Shown here: positions 20,343 to 30,398 of the stretch, piece by piece
How the letters are laid out: each line of letters starts with the position of its first letter
Position numbering within the stretch: position 1 is the stretch's first letter
NCBI GenBank assembly: GCA_000145985.1
Contig: CP002098.1
Span: 1,592,501-1,656,500, forward strand
Length of the DNA stretch: 64,000 bases
Direction of reading: 5' to 3'
Source: Ignisphaera aggregans DSM 17230
GTDB lineage: Archaea > Thermoproteota > Thermoprotei_A > Sulfolobales > Ignisphaeraceae
Translations under genes and position numbers: made by a program
Notes under the pieces: generated by a model
Told to the model about the DNA's origin: nothing
The model's input: the letters and a program-made list of their open reading frames with translations, nothing else
Database searches by the model: none

Positions 20343-21561
20343 GAAATCAAAGATTAGTGGCTCTATAGAAGCTCCACAGTCTAAGAGCTATGCAATTAGA
20401 CTAATATTTGCATCAATAATAACAGATGTTGAGCTAGACAACCTCATCCTTTCTAGAGATGTAAAGGCTGCTTTAAATGCTGTAGAAGCTCTAGGTATAT
20501 CATATGAGAATGGCAGGTTTATACGAAGAGACACGGTAAGAATTGTCAAGGACTATGTAAATGTTGGTGAATCTGCAACTGTTCTCAGAATGCTTATACC
20601 AATTGTATCTGTTATTGGTGGTAGAATAACTATAGATGGAGATGAATCACTTAGAAGAAGACCTCTAAAAGCAGTTGTAGAGGCATTAACTGATCGAGGG
20701 GTTAAGATATATGGAGATCGTCTTCCAATAACTATAGAGGGAAGGTTGAGAGATCAATACATAGAGATTAGAGGTGATGAGAGTAGCCAATATATATCTG
20801 GGTTTATGTATGCATTTACAATCTCTGGAGGTGGAACCATTGTTATCAAGCCTCCAATATCTTCAAAGAGCTATATATATCTAACAACAGATATCCTTAG
20901 AAGTATTGGTGTTGAGGTAAAGTTTAGTGGGAATAGGATAGATGTTGAACCAACAGAAGATATTACACCATATAGAGGTAGAGTTCCTGGAGACTATCTA
21001 CTCTCATCATTCTATGTCGCTTCAGCACTATTAACAGGTGGGAGGATCTATGTCTATGGTCTTCCACAGCCCGCAAACTATTTTGGTGATCATAGCATAG
21101 TTGAGATATATAGATCTATGGGTGCTATAAGCTTCTATTCAAATAATACATGGTTTGCAGAAGCTGTAGATACATATAGATCCATCGATATAGATATAGA
21201 TGATGCTCCTGATCTTGCACCATCAATAGCTCCTATAGCAACTATAGCAAATGGTATAAGTGTTATAAGAGGTGTTAGGAGGTTGAGGATAAAGGAGAGC
21301 GATAGGGTTATGACAATATCATCAGCTCTAAAAAGCTTTGGAATAGATGTAAATATATCTATCGATACAATAGAAATATATGGAGGAGAACCTCAGAGAA
21401 GTTCTATCCAATGTCCAAACGACCATAGAATAGCTATGATGGTAACACCACTTGCTTTAAGAGTAGGTGGGGTTATTGATGCTGCTGAATGCGTAGATAA
21501 AAGTAATCCAAATTTCTGGAGAGATATAGAGTATCTAGGTGGTAGGATTAGCTATGGCTAA
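20326..21561 (+). CDS. aroA: EPSP synthase (3-phosphoshikimate 1-carboxyvinyltransferase)
   Basis: Adds the PEP enolpyruvyl group to shikimate 3-phosphate. It has 411 residues. Conserved positions: APQSKSYAIRLIFAS (shikimate site), GDESLRRRPLKAVVEAL, DDAPDLAPSIAPIA (catalytic Asp), RLRIKESDRV and CPNDHRIAMM. ATG 20326 is preferred to GTG 20314 because AGGTG lies in front and MRIVIEKS fits the family start. The usual AGTAxR loop reads GESATVLRML, a conservative variant. Confidence 0.95.
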   Translation: MRIVIEKSKISGSIEAPQSKSYAIRLIFASIITDVELDNLILSRDVKAALNAVEALGISYENGRFIRRDTVRIVKDYVNVGESATVLRMLIPIVSVIGGRITIDGDESLRRRPLKAVVEALTDRGVKIYGDRLPITIEGRLRDQYIEIRGDESSQYISGFMYAFTISGGGTIVIKPPISSKSYIYLTTDILRSIGVEVKFSGNRIDVEPTEDITPYRGRVPGDYLLSSFYVASALLTGGRIYVYGLPQPANYFGDHSIVEIYRSMGAISFYSNNTWFAEAVDTYRSIDIDIDDAPDLAPSIAPIATIANGISVIRGVRRLRIKESDRVMTISSALKSFGIDVNISIDTIEIYGGEPQRSSIQCPNDHRIAMMVTPLALRVGGVIDAAECVDKSNPNFWRDIEYLGGRISYG

Positions 21562-22189
21562 ACTAAATACACTTGTAGTAGCATCAATACCTATTAGAAG
21601 AGCTGAAGATTTAGAGAAGATTAGCTATGCTCTAGATGCTGATCTGATAGAGCTTAGAGTTGACTATATGGAGAATCCTCTAGATATAGATTATAGTGTT
21701 CTTCCAAGGGATAAGGTAATAGTTACTCTAAGAGATATTAGTGAAGGTGGTGTTAAATTTCATGACCCCCAAATCAAAGTTTCTTTATATAGAGCTTTAT
21801 GGGATATGGGGATTAGATATGATGTTGAGATGTCTTTTCTTAGCAGATATGATATACCCTATGAGAATTCTATAGTATCTATACACATTATGGATAGTCC
21901 CCCAAAAATAGATGTTCTATGTCAACAGATAATAAAGTATATTGATAAGGCATTTGTTGTAAAGATAGCTACTAAACCTTTCCAGGGATATAAATCGTAT
22001 CTAGCTAGATTACTTGAGCTAGGGGATAAAGTAGCTGTAATGCCAATGGGTGTAGATCCTATAGAGAGAATAGGATTTTCATTATTAGGATCTAGACTTA
22101 TCTATGGATATGTTGATGAGCCTACAGCCCCTGGGCAGATGCACTATAAGAAAATTAAGGAGATTCTCAATACTTTATCACTATTATAA
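21554..22189 (+). CDS. aroD: 3-dehydroquinate dehydratase, type I
   Basis: A Schiff-base TIM-barrel enzyme that dehydrates 3-dehydroquinate. It has 211 residues. Visible: ADLIELRVDYMENP, VIVTLRD, the active-site Lys in AFVVKIATK, and GSRLIYGYVDEPTAPGQ at the end. ATG 21554 is chosen (MAKLNTLVVAS); GTG 21539 is possible. Last gene of the operon; its end overlaps the convergent flavoprotein gene by 6 bases. Confidence 0.94.
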   Translation: MAKLNTLVVASIPIRRAEDLEKISYALDADLIELRVDYMENPLDIDYSVLPRDKVIVTLRDISEGGVKFHDPQIKVSLYRALWDMGIRYDVEMSFLSRYDIPYENSIVSIHIMDSPPKIDVLCQQIIKYIDKAFVVKIATKPFQGYKSYLARLLELGDKVAVMPMGVDPIERIGFSLLGSRLIYGYVDEPTAPGQMHYKKIKEILNTLSLL

Positions 22190-23167
22190 CCTAAACTTAG
22201 AGATAACCCTCTCTGTCTTCTGCTTCTTCATCCAATCTGAAACAATACTTCTCCTCAAGCCCTTAACACTATAGACATAGTTTATAGCTGAAAGAGCTGC
22301 AATAACACCTGATGAAGCTGCAATAACTGCTTGCTTATACGGTGTTTCTACAAGATCTCCAGCTGCAAAAAGCCCCTCTGTCTTAGTCCTACCATATTTG
22401 TCTACAATAACCTCACCTTTATCATTAACATCAACAAACGGTTTTAGAAAATCTATTCTTGTTTCAAACCCTAGTTCAACGAAGAGTGCATCTATGTTTA
22501 TCTCTACTCTATTCCCATTCTTATCAACCAAGACAATCTTCTCAAGCTTTTGGCCACCATAGAGTTCTACAACTCTATGGCCAGTAAATATAGAAACATT
22601 GCTATATTCCTTAGCTATCTCTATACTCGGATCCCTTTCACTAGATACAATATAATAAACCTTTCTAGCTATTGAAGCTAGAAACTGTATATTCTCAATA
22701 CCCTTTTCACCAAAGCTTACAAGAGCTACATCCTTACCCCTATATAGAGGACCATCACATATAACACAGTAGCTAAGACCCCTACCAATAAAATTATCTT
22801 CAGATTCTATACCAAGTCTCTTAGGAGCTTTTCCACATGCGGCTATAACACTAATAGCATTAAATACAAGACCCTTCTTCGTCCTCACTAAGAATCCCTG
22901 ATCCGTTTTCTCAAGACCTATAACCTCATCTATATAGACCTCAACACCATATGATAACGCTTGATTCTGAACCTTTAAAACAAGATTTAGACCCGATATA
23001 GCTTCAACACCAGGGTAATTCTCTATAACACTTGCATAAGACAGCTGACCACCTATATCAATAGTTATAACAGCTGTCTTAAGACCTTGTCTAGCTGTAT
23101 AGAGAGCTGCTGAAAAACCTGCTATCCCCCCACCAATAATAACAACATCGTAACTCTCTACATCCAT
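22184..23167 (-). CDS. Thioredoxin reductase-like FAD/NAD(P) oxidoreductase
   Basis: A 327-residue flavoprotein with the FAD motif VVIIGGGIAGFSAALYTARQG at the N-terminus, the redox pair in YCVICDGPL (the usual CxxC), and the C-terminal FAD motif GLFAAGDLVETPYKQ. This is the plan of thioredoxin reductases, which pass electrons to thioredoxin- or glutaredoxin-like proteins. The NAD(P)-binding segment (VALVSFGEKGIENIQFLA) lacks a textbook GxGxxA, so cofactor preference is unclear. Monocistronic by position; GGGTGATG precedes ATG 23167. Confidence 0.87.
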   Translation of the reverse strand: MDVESYDVVIIGGGIAGFSAALYTARQGLKTAVITIDIGGQLSYASVIENYPGVEAISGLNLVLKVQNQALSYGVEVYIDEVIGLEKTDQGFLVRTKKGLVFNAISVIAACGKAPKRLGIESEDNFIGRGLSYCVICDGPLYRGKDVALVSFGEKGIENIQFLASIARKVYYIVSSERDPSIEIAKEYSNVSIFTGHRVVELYGGQKLEKIVLVDKNGNRVEINIDALFVELGFETRIDFLKPFVDVNDKGEVIVDKYGRTKTEGLFAAGDLVETPYKQAVIAASSGVIAALSAINYVYSVKGLRRSIVSDWMKKQKTERVISKFRL

Positions 23168-23292
23168 TCTACATCACCCAACTGTATAGCGCTAGATTAA
23201 TTCATACGTCCCTGCATCTATAAATTTTGTTCTCATAAATCCAAAATTCATAGTAATTACATGTATAGCTAAGCTATAATAGTAATGAAATG

Positions 23293-26200
23293 TTAGAATA
23301 TTTTGATGATATCCTTATAATCTACCCAATACATCTTTAGGTCTTTGACCTTTAGCTCAATACCTTTGCTCTCAATAAGGTATAACGATTTGGAGAGTTC
23401 ATAGCCAAGTCTATGGTTTAGTACCATAGGTATTAGGAGATCTGCTGCAAGTCTCCTTATTCTATAGTCTTTCAATGGATTGTAATCTGTGGTTATTATT
23501 AGCCCTATTCTATTATCCATCATCATCTTTTCAACATCTTTTACACTATATGCTTTTACATTATCTATCTCCATTCCACTAATAGTTATAACATCGTATC
23601 CTATATCCATTAAATACTTTGGTATTTCGTTTAGCTCTCTATATACTCTATCTGTAGGATTGTAGACTAGCACCATTTCCTTCCCCTTTATCGGAAGTCT
23701 ATTACCTGATGCACTTAGCCAACTTTTAACTAATGCCTCTTCAAATATATCTCCAAGTGAAGCTACTTCTCCAACACTTCTCATCTCAGGTCCAAGAAAT
23801 GGATAAGCCCCTCTGAGTCTAGACCATGAGAACTGTGGTGATTTCACTCCATACCAATTGGGGTATAGTAGATTGAATCTTCCTACCTCCTTTGCCCCCT
23901 CAATTCTACCTTTTAGTGATGCTTCAACAGCTCCCTTCATAAGATTGTATCCCGTTATTTTGCTTGTAAATGGCATTGATCTACTTGCCCTTAGATTTAG
24001 CTCTATAACATATATGTCATTTCCATCATACAGAAACTGGAGATTGTATGGACCCTTTATCTCTAACACTCTATTAATCTTCATAGCTACATCAACAGCT
24101 TTTCTAACGATATCGATAGGTAGGTATCTTATCGGTATACTCATTGTAGCATCCCCGCTATGAACTCCTGCAGGCTCTATATGCTCTATCACTGTTCCGA
24201 TAGCAGTCTCTCCATCGCCTACAGCATCAATCTCAAATTCTATAGCATTATCGATAAATTTTGATACTACAACAGGATATTTTGGAGATATCTTTGTAGC
24301 TAGTTTAATATACTCAATAAGTTCATTTCTATTCCATGCTATTTTCATTGCAGAACCACTAAGAACATAGCTAGGTCTTATAAGAACAGGGTAGCCTATA
24401 TCCTCAGCAAATTTTATAACTTCATTTATATTTGTTGCAGCTATCCATGGAGGCTGTTTTATTCTAAGCTTATCTAGTAGCTCACTAAATAGAGCTCTGT
24501 TCTCCGCCCTATGAACACTATATCCAGCTGTACCCAGCAATACAACATTTCTCTTCTCTAACTCCCATGCTATATTATTTGATATTTGTCCACCTAGAAA
24601 TGCTACAACACCAATAGGCTTCTCCAGCTCATAGACGTCCAATACCCTTTCAACAGTTATCTCATCAAAATAGAGCTTTTCATTCATATCCCAATCAGTT
24701 GATACAGTCTCAGGATTATAGTTTATGACTATTACCTCAAAACCCTGTTTTCTAGCCTCATCAGCAAAACTCATAATACTCCAATCAAATTCAACACTAA
24801 CACCTATTCTAAATCCACCTGCACCAAGAATTATTACCTTTGGTTTAGAACTCGTGAAGCTTATATCATGTTCCCATCCATTGTATGTTAGATATAGATA
24901 ATTTGTCTGTGCAGGCCATTCAGCTGCTAGAGTATCTATCTGTTTAACAACAGGTGTTATACCATACTGCTTTCTAATCTTTCTAATCTCATCAGCATTA
25001 ATTCCAAGAACTTTTGAGAGCTGTTCATCGCTAAACCCCATAAGCTTTGCATCTGCTATGATATTGGGAAGCTTATCCCTATCTACACCCTTTCTAAGGG
25101 ATTCATAGAAATCTACAGCCATTTTTATCTGCTTCAAGAAGTGTTTATCTATACCCGTCAACTCATAGATAGTATCTACATCAACACCATATTTAAATGC
25201 TTTAGCTACCCATATAGGCCAATAAGGTTCTCTATTTCTAATCTTCTCCATTACATATGATAGAGATATACTATCATCATCATATATACTTCCTCCGACA
25301 AGCCCTAGAGCACCTATATCAACCATTCTAAGAGCTTTCTGTAAAGCTTCTAGAAATGTTCTTCCTATCGCCATAACCTCTCCAACACTCTTCATCTCAC
25401 TCCCAAGAGACTTCTCAGCATATTCAAATTTATCTAGATCCCATCTAGGAATCTTTATAACTATATAGTCAAGACTAGGCTCAAAACATGCTGATGTCCT
25501 TCCTGTAACCTTATTGATAACCTCATAGAGTCTATATCCAAGTGCAAGTTTTGCAGCTATATATGCAAGAGGATAACCTGTAGCCTTACTAGCAAGAGCA
25601 CTACTTCTAGACATCCTAGGATTAGTCTCTATAACATAAACCTCATCACTATTCCAAGGATTTTGCGCTGTCTGTACATTGCCCTCACCTATAAGCATAA
25701 TAGCTCTTCCAACAGCTATCGACAGATTTCTAGAGAGTTGATATTCATAATCTGTAAGTGTTTGACAGGGTGCAACAACTATAGACTCACCCGTATGGAC
25801 ACCCATGGGATCGAGATTCTCTAGACATGCTATTGCAGCTACATTGTCATATGCATCTCTTACAACTTCAAACTCTATCTCCTTCCAATGATGTAGATAC
25901 TTCTCAATAAGAACTTCTCCGATCTCCGATTGTGCAAATGCACTCCTCAACCTCTTATACAGCTGTTCCTCGTTCCATGCAATAAAACTTCCAGCTCCAC
26001 CAAGATTAAAACTCACTCTAACCATAACTGGAAAGCCCATCTCCTTAGCAACCCTAATAGCATCATCAATACTTGTAACAGCTTCGCTTGGGGGTACGGG
26101 TATGTTGTGTTCAATCATAGTCTTCCTAAATAGGGATCGAGATAATGCTCTCCTAATACCTTCTATAGGTGTTCCAAGAACCTTTACACCATATTTAGCT

Positions 26201-26517
26201 AGAATACCATCGTCATGTAGCTTTACACCTAGGCTAAGAGCTGTCTGCCCCCCAAATCCAATCATTATTCCATCTGGTCTCTCAATCTCTATAACCTTTG
26301 CAATAAACTCTGGTTTCAATGGCAATAGATATACCTTATCAGCAAACTTATAGCTAGTCATAATAGTAGCTATATTGGGATTTATCAATATAGTTTCAAT
26401 ACCCTCCTCCTTAACCGCCTTAAGAGCCTGATTACCACTATAGTCAAACTCTGCTGCTTCAGCAATCTTTATCGCTCCAGAGCCTATGACAAGAACCTTA
26501 CTAACGCTTTCCACCAT
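23293..26517 (-). CDS. carB: Carbamoyl-phosphate synthase large subunit
   Basis: A 1074-residue enzyme built from two homologous ATP-grasp halves, one activating bicarbonate and one phosphorylating carbamate. The first half starts KVLVIGSGAIKIAEAAEFDYSG; the second starts near residue 555 (KVIILGAGGFRIGVSVEFDWS, slightly altered from the usual GxGPxRIGQG). The C-terminal domain, site of allosteric control in relatives, is present though short. It overlaps carA by 17 bases and ends the argGH-carAB operon. Product serves arginine and pyrimidine synthesis. Confidence 0.96.
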   Translation of the reverse strand: MVESVSKVLVIGSGAIKIAEAAEFDYSGNQALKAVKEEGIETILINPNIATIMTSYKFADKVYLLPLKPEFIAKVIEIERPDGIMIGFGGQTALSLGVKLHDDGILAKYGVKVLGTPIEGIRRALSRSLFRKTMIEHNIPVPPSEAVTSIDDAIRVAKEMGFPVMVRVSFNLGGAGSFIAWNEEQLYKRLRSAFAQSEIGEVLIEKYLHHWKEIEFEVVRDAYDNVAAIACLENLDPMGVHTGESIVVAPCQTLTDYEYQLSRNLSIAVGRAIMLIGEGNVQTAQNPWNSDEVYVIETNPRMSRSSALASKATGYPLAYIAAKLALGYRLYEVINKVTGRTSACFEPSLDYIVIKIPRWDLDKFEYAEKSLGSEMKSVGEVMAIGRTFLEALQKALRMVDIGALGLVGGSIYDDDSISLSYVMEKIRNREPYWPIWVAKAFKYGVDVDTIYELTGIDKHFLKQIKMAVDFYESLRKGVDRDKLPNIIADAKLMGFSDEQLSKVLGINADEIRKIRKQYGITPVVKQIDTLAAEWPAQTNYLYLTYNGWEHDISFTSSKPKVIILGAGGFRIGVSVEFDWSIMSFADEARKQGFEVIVINYNPETVSTDWDMNEKLYFDEITVERVLDVYELEKPIGVVAFLGGQISNNIAWELEKRNVVLLGTAGYSVHRAENRALFSELLDKLRIKQPPWIAATNINEVIKFAEDIGYPVLIRPSYVLSGSAMKIAWNRNELIEYIKLATKISPKYPVVVSKFIDNAIEFEIDAVGDGETAIGTVIEHIEPAGVHSGDATMSIPIRYLPIDIVRKAVDVAMKINRVLEIKGPYNLQFLYDGNDIYVIELNLRASRSMPFTSKITGYNLMKGAVEASLKGRIEGAKEVGRFNLLYPNWYGVKSPQFSWSRLRGAYPFLGPEMRSVGEVASLGDIFEEALVKSWLSASGNRLPIKGKEMVLVYNPTDRVYRELNEIPKYLMDIGYDVITISGMEIDNVKAYSVKDVEKMMMDNRIGLIITTDYNPLKDYRIRRLAADLLIPMVLNHRLGYELSKSLYLIESKGIELKVKDLKMYWVDYKDIIKIF

Positions 26518-27670
26518 TCAACACCATCCTTCTAAATAGGTCAAATACCCATGTAGTATCATGAGGGCCGGGACCTCCCTCTGGGTGAAATTGTGTTGCT
26601 ATGATCGGTAGTTTTTCATGCATTACACCCTCTATAGAGTTATCATCAATATTTTTAAACCATATGTATAGACCCGTTCCATCCAGACTCTTCTCATCAA
26701 CTGCATAGCCATGGTTTTGCGTAGTTATATAGCTTCTCTTTGTAGTAACATCAATTACACCTTTATTAGGACCTCTATGACCATATCTAAGCTTATATGT
26801 CTCTCCACCAAATGCAAGCGATATTAGCTGCATACCTAGACATATACCTAGAATAGGTATACCTGTATAGGCAACCTCTCTAACAGTCTTTATCTGATTA
26901 ACTAAAACCTTTGGATTCCCAGGTCCATTACTAAACAAAACCGCATCTGCCTCCTCGAGTAGCTTCTCTGGAGTTGTCCAGCAAGGATATCTGATAACCC
27001 TAAATCCATATCTTAATAACCATCTCAGAATACCATATTTAAGTCCACAATCAAGTACAGCGATAGTTGCTATAGGCTTTGATTCTGGTTCATGAACTAT
27101 TCTTGTCTTGGGAGATACTCTATAGGTAAAGTCCTTTACATCATAGGCTTCAGCCCCCCTCAATTCTCTCTCTAGCTCATCCCATCCAATCTCTTCATTC
27201 CTAGGAAATACAGCTAGAACACCCATCATGACTCCGTATTCTCTAATCTTCTTAACAATAGCCCTTGTATCAACTCTCCACATACCGGGTACATTGCTAT
27301 TTTTAAGCCATTCATCTAGGTCATAGATAGCTAGATAATGATTAGCTGGCGGTAGCTCTGTAACTATAAATCCTTCAACTTGAATTCTATCAGATTCATA
27401 GTTTAGCGGAATACCACAAAAGCTATGGTCTTTTGATGGAACTCCATAGCATCCAACCATCGGATGGGTCCAGACAAGTATCTGTCCTGCATAGCTAGGA
27501 TCTGTTAGAGCTTCTACATATCCTGTCATACTTGTCGAGAACACTACCTCTCCAACTCTTATACCTATTGCACCAAAACCACAGCCCTCTATAGCTGTTC
27601 CATCTTGTAGCAGTAGCCTTGCTCTTAATCCTGTTCTACATGAGTCCTCTCTAATGTATCTATATATCAA
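26501..27670 (-). CDS. carA: Carbamoyl-phosphate synthase small subunit
   Basis: The glutaminase subunit that passes ammonia to CarB. It has 389 residues. The CarA-specific N-domain includes STSMTGYVEALTDPSYAGQI; the class I amidotransferase domain has the nucleophile in ILGICLGMQLISLAFGG and the His-Glu in ATQFHPEGGPGPHDT. The start is a TTG at 27670; GGTGA, which overlaps the argH stop, is its SD. Confidence 0.95.
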   Translation of the reverse strand: MIYRYIREDSCRTGLRARLLLQDGTAIEGCGFGAIGIRVGEVVFSTSMTGYVEALTDPSYAGQILVWTHPMVGCYGVPSKDHSFCGIPLNYESDRIQVEGFIVTELPPANHYLAIYDLDEWLKNSNVPGMWRVDTRAIVKKIREYGVMMGVLAVFPRNEEIGWDELERELRGAEAYDVKDFTYRVSPKTRIVHEPESKPIATIAVLDCGLKYGILRWLLRYGFRVIRYPCWTTPEKLLEEADAVLFSNGPGNPKVLVNQIKTVREVAYTGIPILGICLGMQLISLAFGGETYKLRYGHRGPNKGVIDVTTKRSYITTQNHGYAVDEKSLDGTGLYIWFKNIDDNSIEGVMHEKLPIIATQFHPEGGPGPHDTTWVFDLFRRMVLNGGKR

Positions 27671-27680
27671 AAACCCTCAC

Positions 27681-29102
27681 CTACATTTTGAGCTCGTTGC
27701 TTATAAGCGCTGCGGTACACTTCTGCAACTCTTCACTAATGTTATTAATGAGTGTTCTGTCCCTTTCTAACCTCTTCCACGCATTCTCTATCATAATCTT
27801 CAAATAGTTCTCAACTGGTTTACTTCTAATAATATTCCAAACATCGTCAAATGATAGACCAAGGCTTGAGATGATACTATTTAGAGTATTTATATCTCCA
27901 TATCTATAGTCTCTAAATAGCTTTGATAGATACATATATACCTCTCTAGCAGGTCTCTTTCTAGTATAAGCTATATATTCAACAATTTCACTACTCCAAC
28001 AAGGCTTATCCTTGACATACTCTATAATAGCATTCTCATTAATTCTAATCCCCTTAATAAAATCTTTTAGAACTTGTAGTATAGATATAGCTTCACCCAT
28101 AATCTCTATGAAAATAGCATTCATTTCCTGGAGATCAAGGTTATATCCATATGGTATTGAAGTATATATATTCATCAACGAGTTTGCCAACCCTATAACC
28201 TTCTTAATCTTTGCTCTAGATATTTCAAGAGTTACAAGATTCTTCTTATGAGGCATAATGCTACTTGTTGCAATATGCTCCTTTGGTATCTCAAGAGCAT
28301 TCGGAATAGTGCTCGATATAATCATAAAGTCTTCAACTAGTCTACCAATCTCAGAGAGTGTTAGGGCTATAGATGATGCTGGATATAGTAGGAAGAATCT
28401 TGAGCCTGTTGCATAGTATGGTGGAATAAGATCTTGTTCAAGACATAGAGATCTACTTAGAATATCCCTGTCAAGAAATATCATAGACCCTGCAGCTGGT
28501 CCTGAACTCAATGGATTTTCTCTCAAGTATCGTAGTGTATTTATGACAGAATCCCAAGCGTTTTTAAGCGCATATTCGTGTGAGAGGAAGTATATGGCAC
28601 TACTTCCACATTGAGCAAGCTGTTGATGTGTAAAGAATGGGAAGATAGTACCTCTAAACTCTATTGCTTTCTCAAGAAGAACTTTCCTAAGTTCTAGTAA
28701 TTCGCTTAAGAATTTCAATACAGTATCTCTTGCAAAAAGTCTTAGTACTGTTGAGACATGGTCATTTCTACTCCTCCCTATAGCGATATATCCAGCTCCA
28801 TTATCTACAACCTCGTGGATATATGCTTCAATAGCTTCAAAAACATCTTCAAAGACTATCTTCTTCCTCTCTATCCATTTATATAGCTTCTCCCCATCAG
28901 TTTTTATAATATCTATCAATTCCTTAGCTATTTCCATACCACTATCTCTATCCACTATTCCACTCTTCATAAGAGTGTAGAGATGTGCTAATAAAACAGA
29001 TGCTACATACTTAGCAAATAGTTTATCGATATTGAGACTAGATATATAATTCTCTATAAAATCCTTTGACTCTCCAATAAAGACTCTATATCTTAGGGTC
29101 AT
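27681..29102 (-). CDS. argH: Argininosuccinate lyase
   Basis: Splits argininosuccinate into arginine and fumarate. It has 473 residues of the fumarase/aspartase fold. Signatures: YIAIGRSRNDHVSTVLRLF and the catalytic-serine loop SSIMPHKKNLVTLEI (the family's GSSxMPxKxN with Thr for the first Gly). Its ATG overlaps the argG stop by one base. Confidence 0.94.
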   Translation of the reverse strand: MTLRYRVFIGESKDFIENYISSLNIDKLFAKYVASVLLAHLYTLMKSGIVDRDSGMEIAKELIDIIKTDGEKLYKWIERKKIVFEDVFEAIEAYIHEVVDNGAGYIAIGRSRNDHVSTVLRLFARDTVLKFLSELLELRKVLLEKAIEFRGTIFPFFTHQQLAQCGSSAIYFLSHEYALKNAWDSVINTLRYLRENPLSSGPAAGSMIFLDRDILSRSLCLEQDLIPPYYATGSRFFLLYPASSIALTLSEIGRLVEDFMIISSTIPNALEIPKEHIATSSIMPHKKNLVTLEISRAKIKKVIGLANSLMNIYTSIPYGYNLDLQEMNAIFIEIMGEAISILQVLKDFIKGIRINENAIIEYVKDKPCWSSEIVEYIAYTRKRPAREVYMYLSKLFRDYRYGDINTLNSIISSLGLSFDDVWNIIRSKPVENYLKIMIENAWKRLERDRTLINNISEELQKCTAALISNELKM

Positions 29103-30289
29103 TACACCCCTCGCACCTTCTTAGCCATTAATGCATAGAGGCTATGAATAGTAATAAAACCTCTAGCCTCGGCATCCGAGGGATACCAGCCCTTGTTATA
29201 GTCTATAATCTCTCTAGAGTATAGTGAATATGGGCTATTTCTACCAACGATATATAGGCTACCCTTATATATCTTTAGCCTTGAGATTCCAGAGACATAA
29301 CGATTCATTGAGTCTATAACATTCTCTAGATGAATCCTCATAGGATCTATCCAGAGTCCCTGATAAACAAGATCACTCCACATCTCATCAACCATTCTCT
29401 TAAATCTTAATTCCTTTGGTGTTAAAACCATTCTTTCGAGATCGCTATGTGCTTCTATTAAAGCTAGTGCTGCTGGTGCTTCATAGACCTCTCTACTCTT
29501 TAAACCTATAACCCTGCTCTCAATAAGATCTATACGTCCATATCCATAGGAACCTATGACTCTATTAAGAAACTTTATAAGTTCAACGCTATCCATTTTT
29601 TCTCCATCAATCTTTACCGGTACCCCCTTGTCAAACTCTATCTCTATATAGAGAGGTTTATCAGGTGTCTTCTCCGGTGATATAGTCCAAGAAAATGCAT
29701 CCTCTGGGGGCTCTGCCATAGGATCGTCTATCTCTCCACCCTCTATACTCCTAGACCATAGATTCTCATCAATACTATACTTCTTATGTATCTCTGAAAC
29801 CTTATAGCCATACTCACTTAGAATCTTTATATTTTCACTCCTGGTAAGCCTCAACTCTCTTACGGGTGCAATAATCTTTATCTCAGGGTCTAGAAAAGCC
29901 TTTAGAGTTATATCAAATCTAACCTGGTCATTACCTTTACCTGTACATCCATGTGCTACAGCATCTGCACCCTCCTTCTTAGCTATCTCCGCTACCTTCT
30001 TAGCTATGAGCGGTCTTGCTAAAGCTGTTCCAAGAGGATACTTACCTTCATAGAGAGCATTAGCTTTTATAGCCCTGAATATATATTCCTCGACAAACTC
30101 CTTCTTAGCATCAATTGTATAGTGCTTTATAGCTCCTAATTCATAGGCTCTTTTCTCAACATCTCTAAGCTCATCTTCCTGCCCCACATCAACAGTTACT
30201 GTTATAACTTCAGCATTGTATTTCTTCCTTAGGAGTACAAGTATTGTTGATGTATCTAGTCCTCCTGAATATGCTAAGACAACTCTCAT
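29102..30289 (-). CDS. argG: Argininosuccinate synthase
   Basis: Joins citrulline and aspartate with ATP. It has 395 residues. The ATP-pyrophosphatase loop is VLAYSGGLDTSTILVLL; further motifs are GCTGKGNDQVRFD and IDENLWSRSIEGG. First gene of argG-argH-carA-carB; a GGATGAG SD precedes ATG 30289. The 109-base gap upstream is shared with a divergent ACT-domain gene that could sense an amino acid. Confidence 0.95.
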   Translation of the reverse strand: MRVVLAYSGGLDTSTILVLLRKKYNAEVITVTVDVGQEDELRDVEKRAYELGAIKHYTIDAKKEFVEEYIFRAIKANALYEGKYPLGTALARPLIAKKVAEIAKKEGADAVAHGCTGKGNDQVRFDITLKAFLDPEIKIIAPVRELRLTRSENIKILSEYGYKVSEIHKKYSIDENLWSRSIEGGEIDDPMAEPPEDAFSWTISPEKTPDKPLYIEIEFDKGVPVKIDGEKMDSVELIKFLNRVIGSYGYGRIDLIESRVIGLKSREVYEAPAALALIEAHSDLERMVLTPKELRFKRMVDEMWSDLVYQGLWIDPMRIHLENVIDSMNRYVSGISRLKIYKGSLYIVGRNSPYSLYSREIIDYNKGWYPSDAEARGFITIHSLYALMAKKVRGV

Positions 30290-30352
30290 TGTCTCATCCT
30301 AGTAGTTGCGATATATCTAGAATGGTTACTGGGAACAGGATTTAGATTCTAG

Positions 30353-30394
30353 CGATATATTTATTACACCCAAAACTATTACAGTTGCAGGTGT
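30353..30394 (+). promoter_or_regulatory. TATA box and SD of the ACT-domain gene
   Basis: A TATA element atatatttat begins at 30354, with a predicted start near 30385, and AGGTG at 30390-30394 precedes ATG 30399. The region also has to hold the argG promoter on the other strand. Confidence 0.45.
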
Positions 30395-30398
30395 AACC

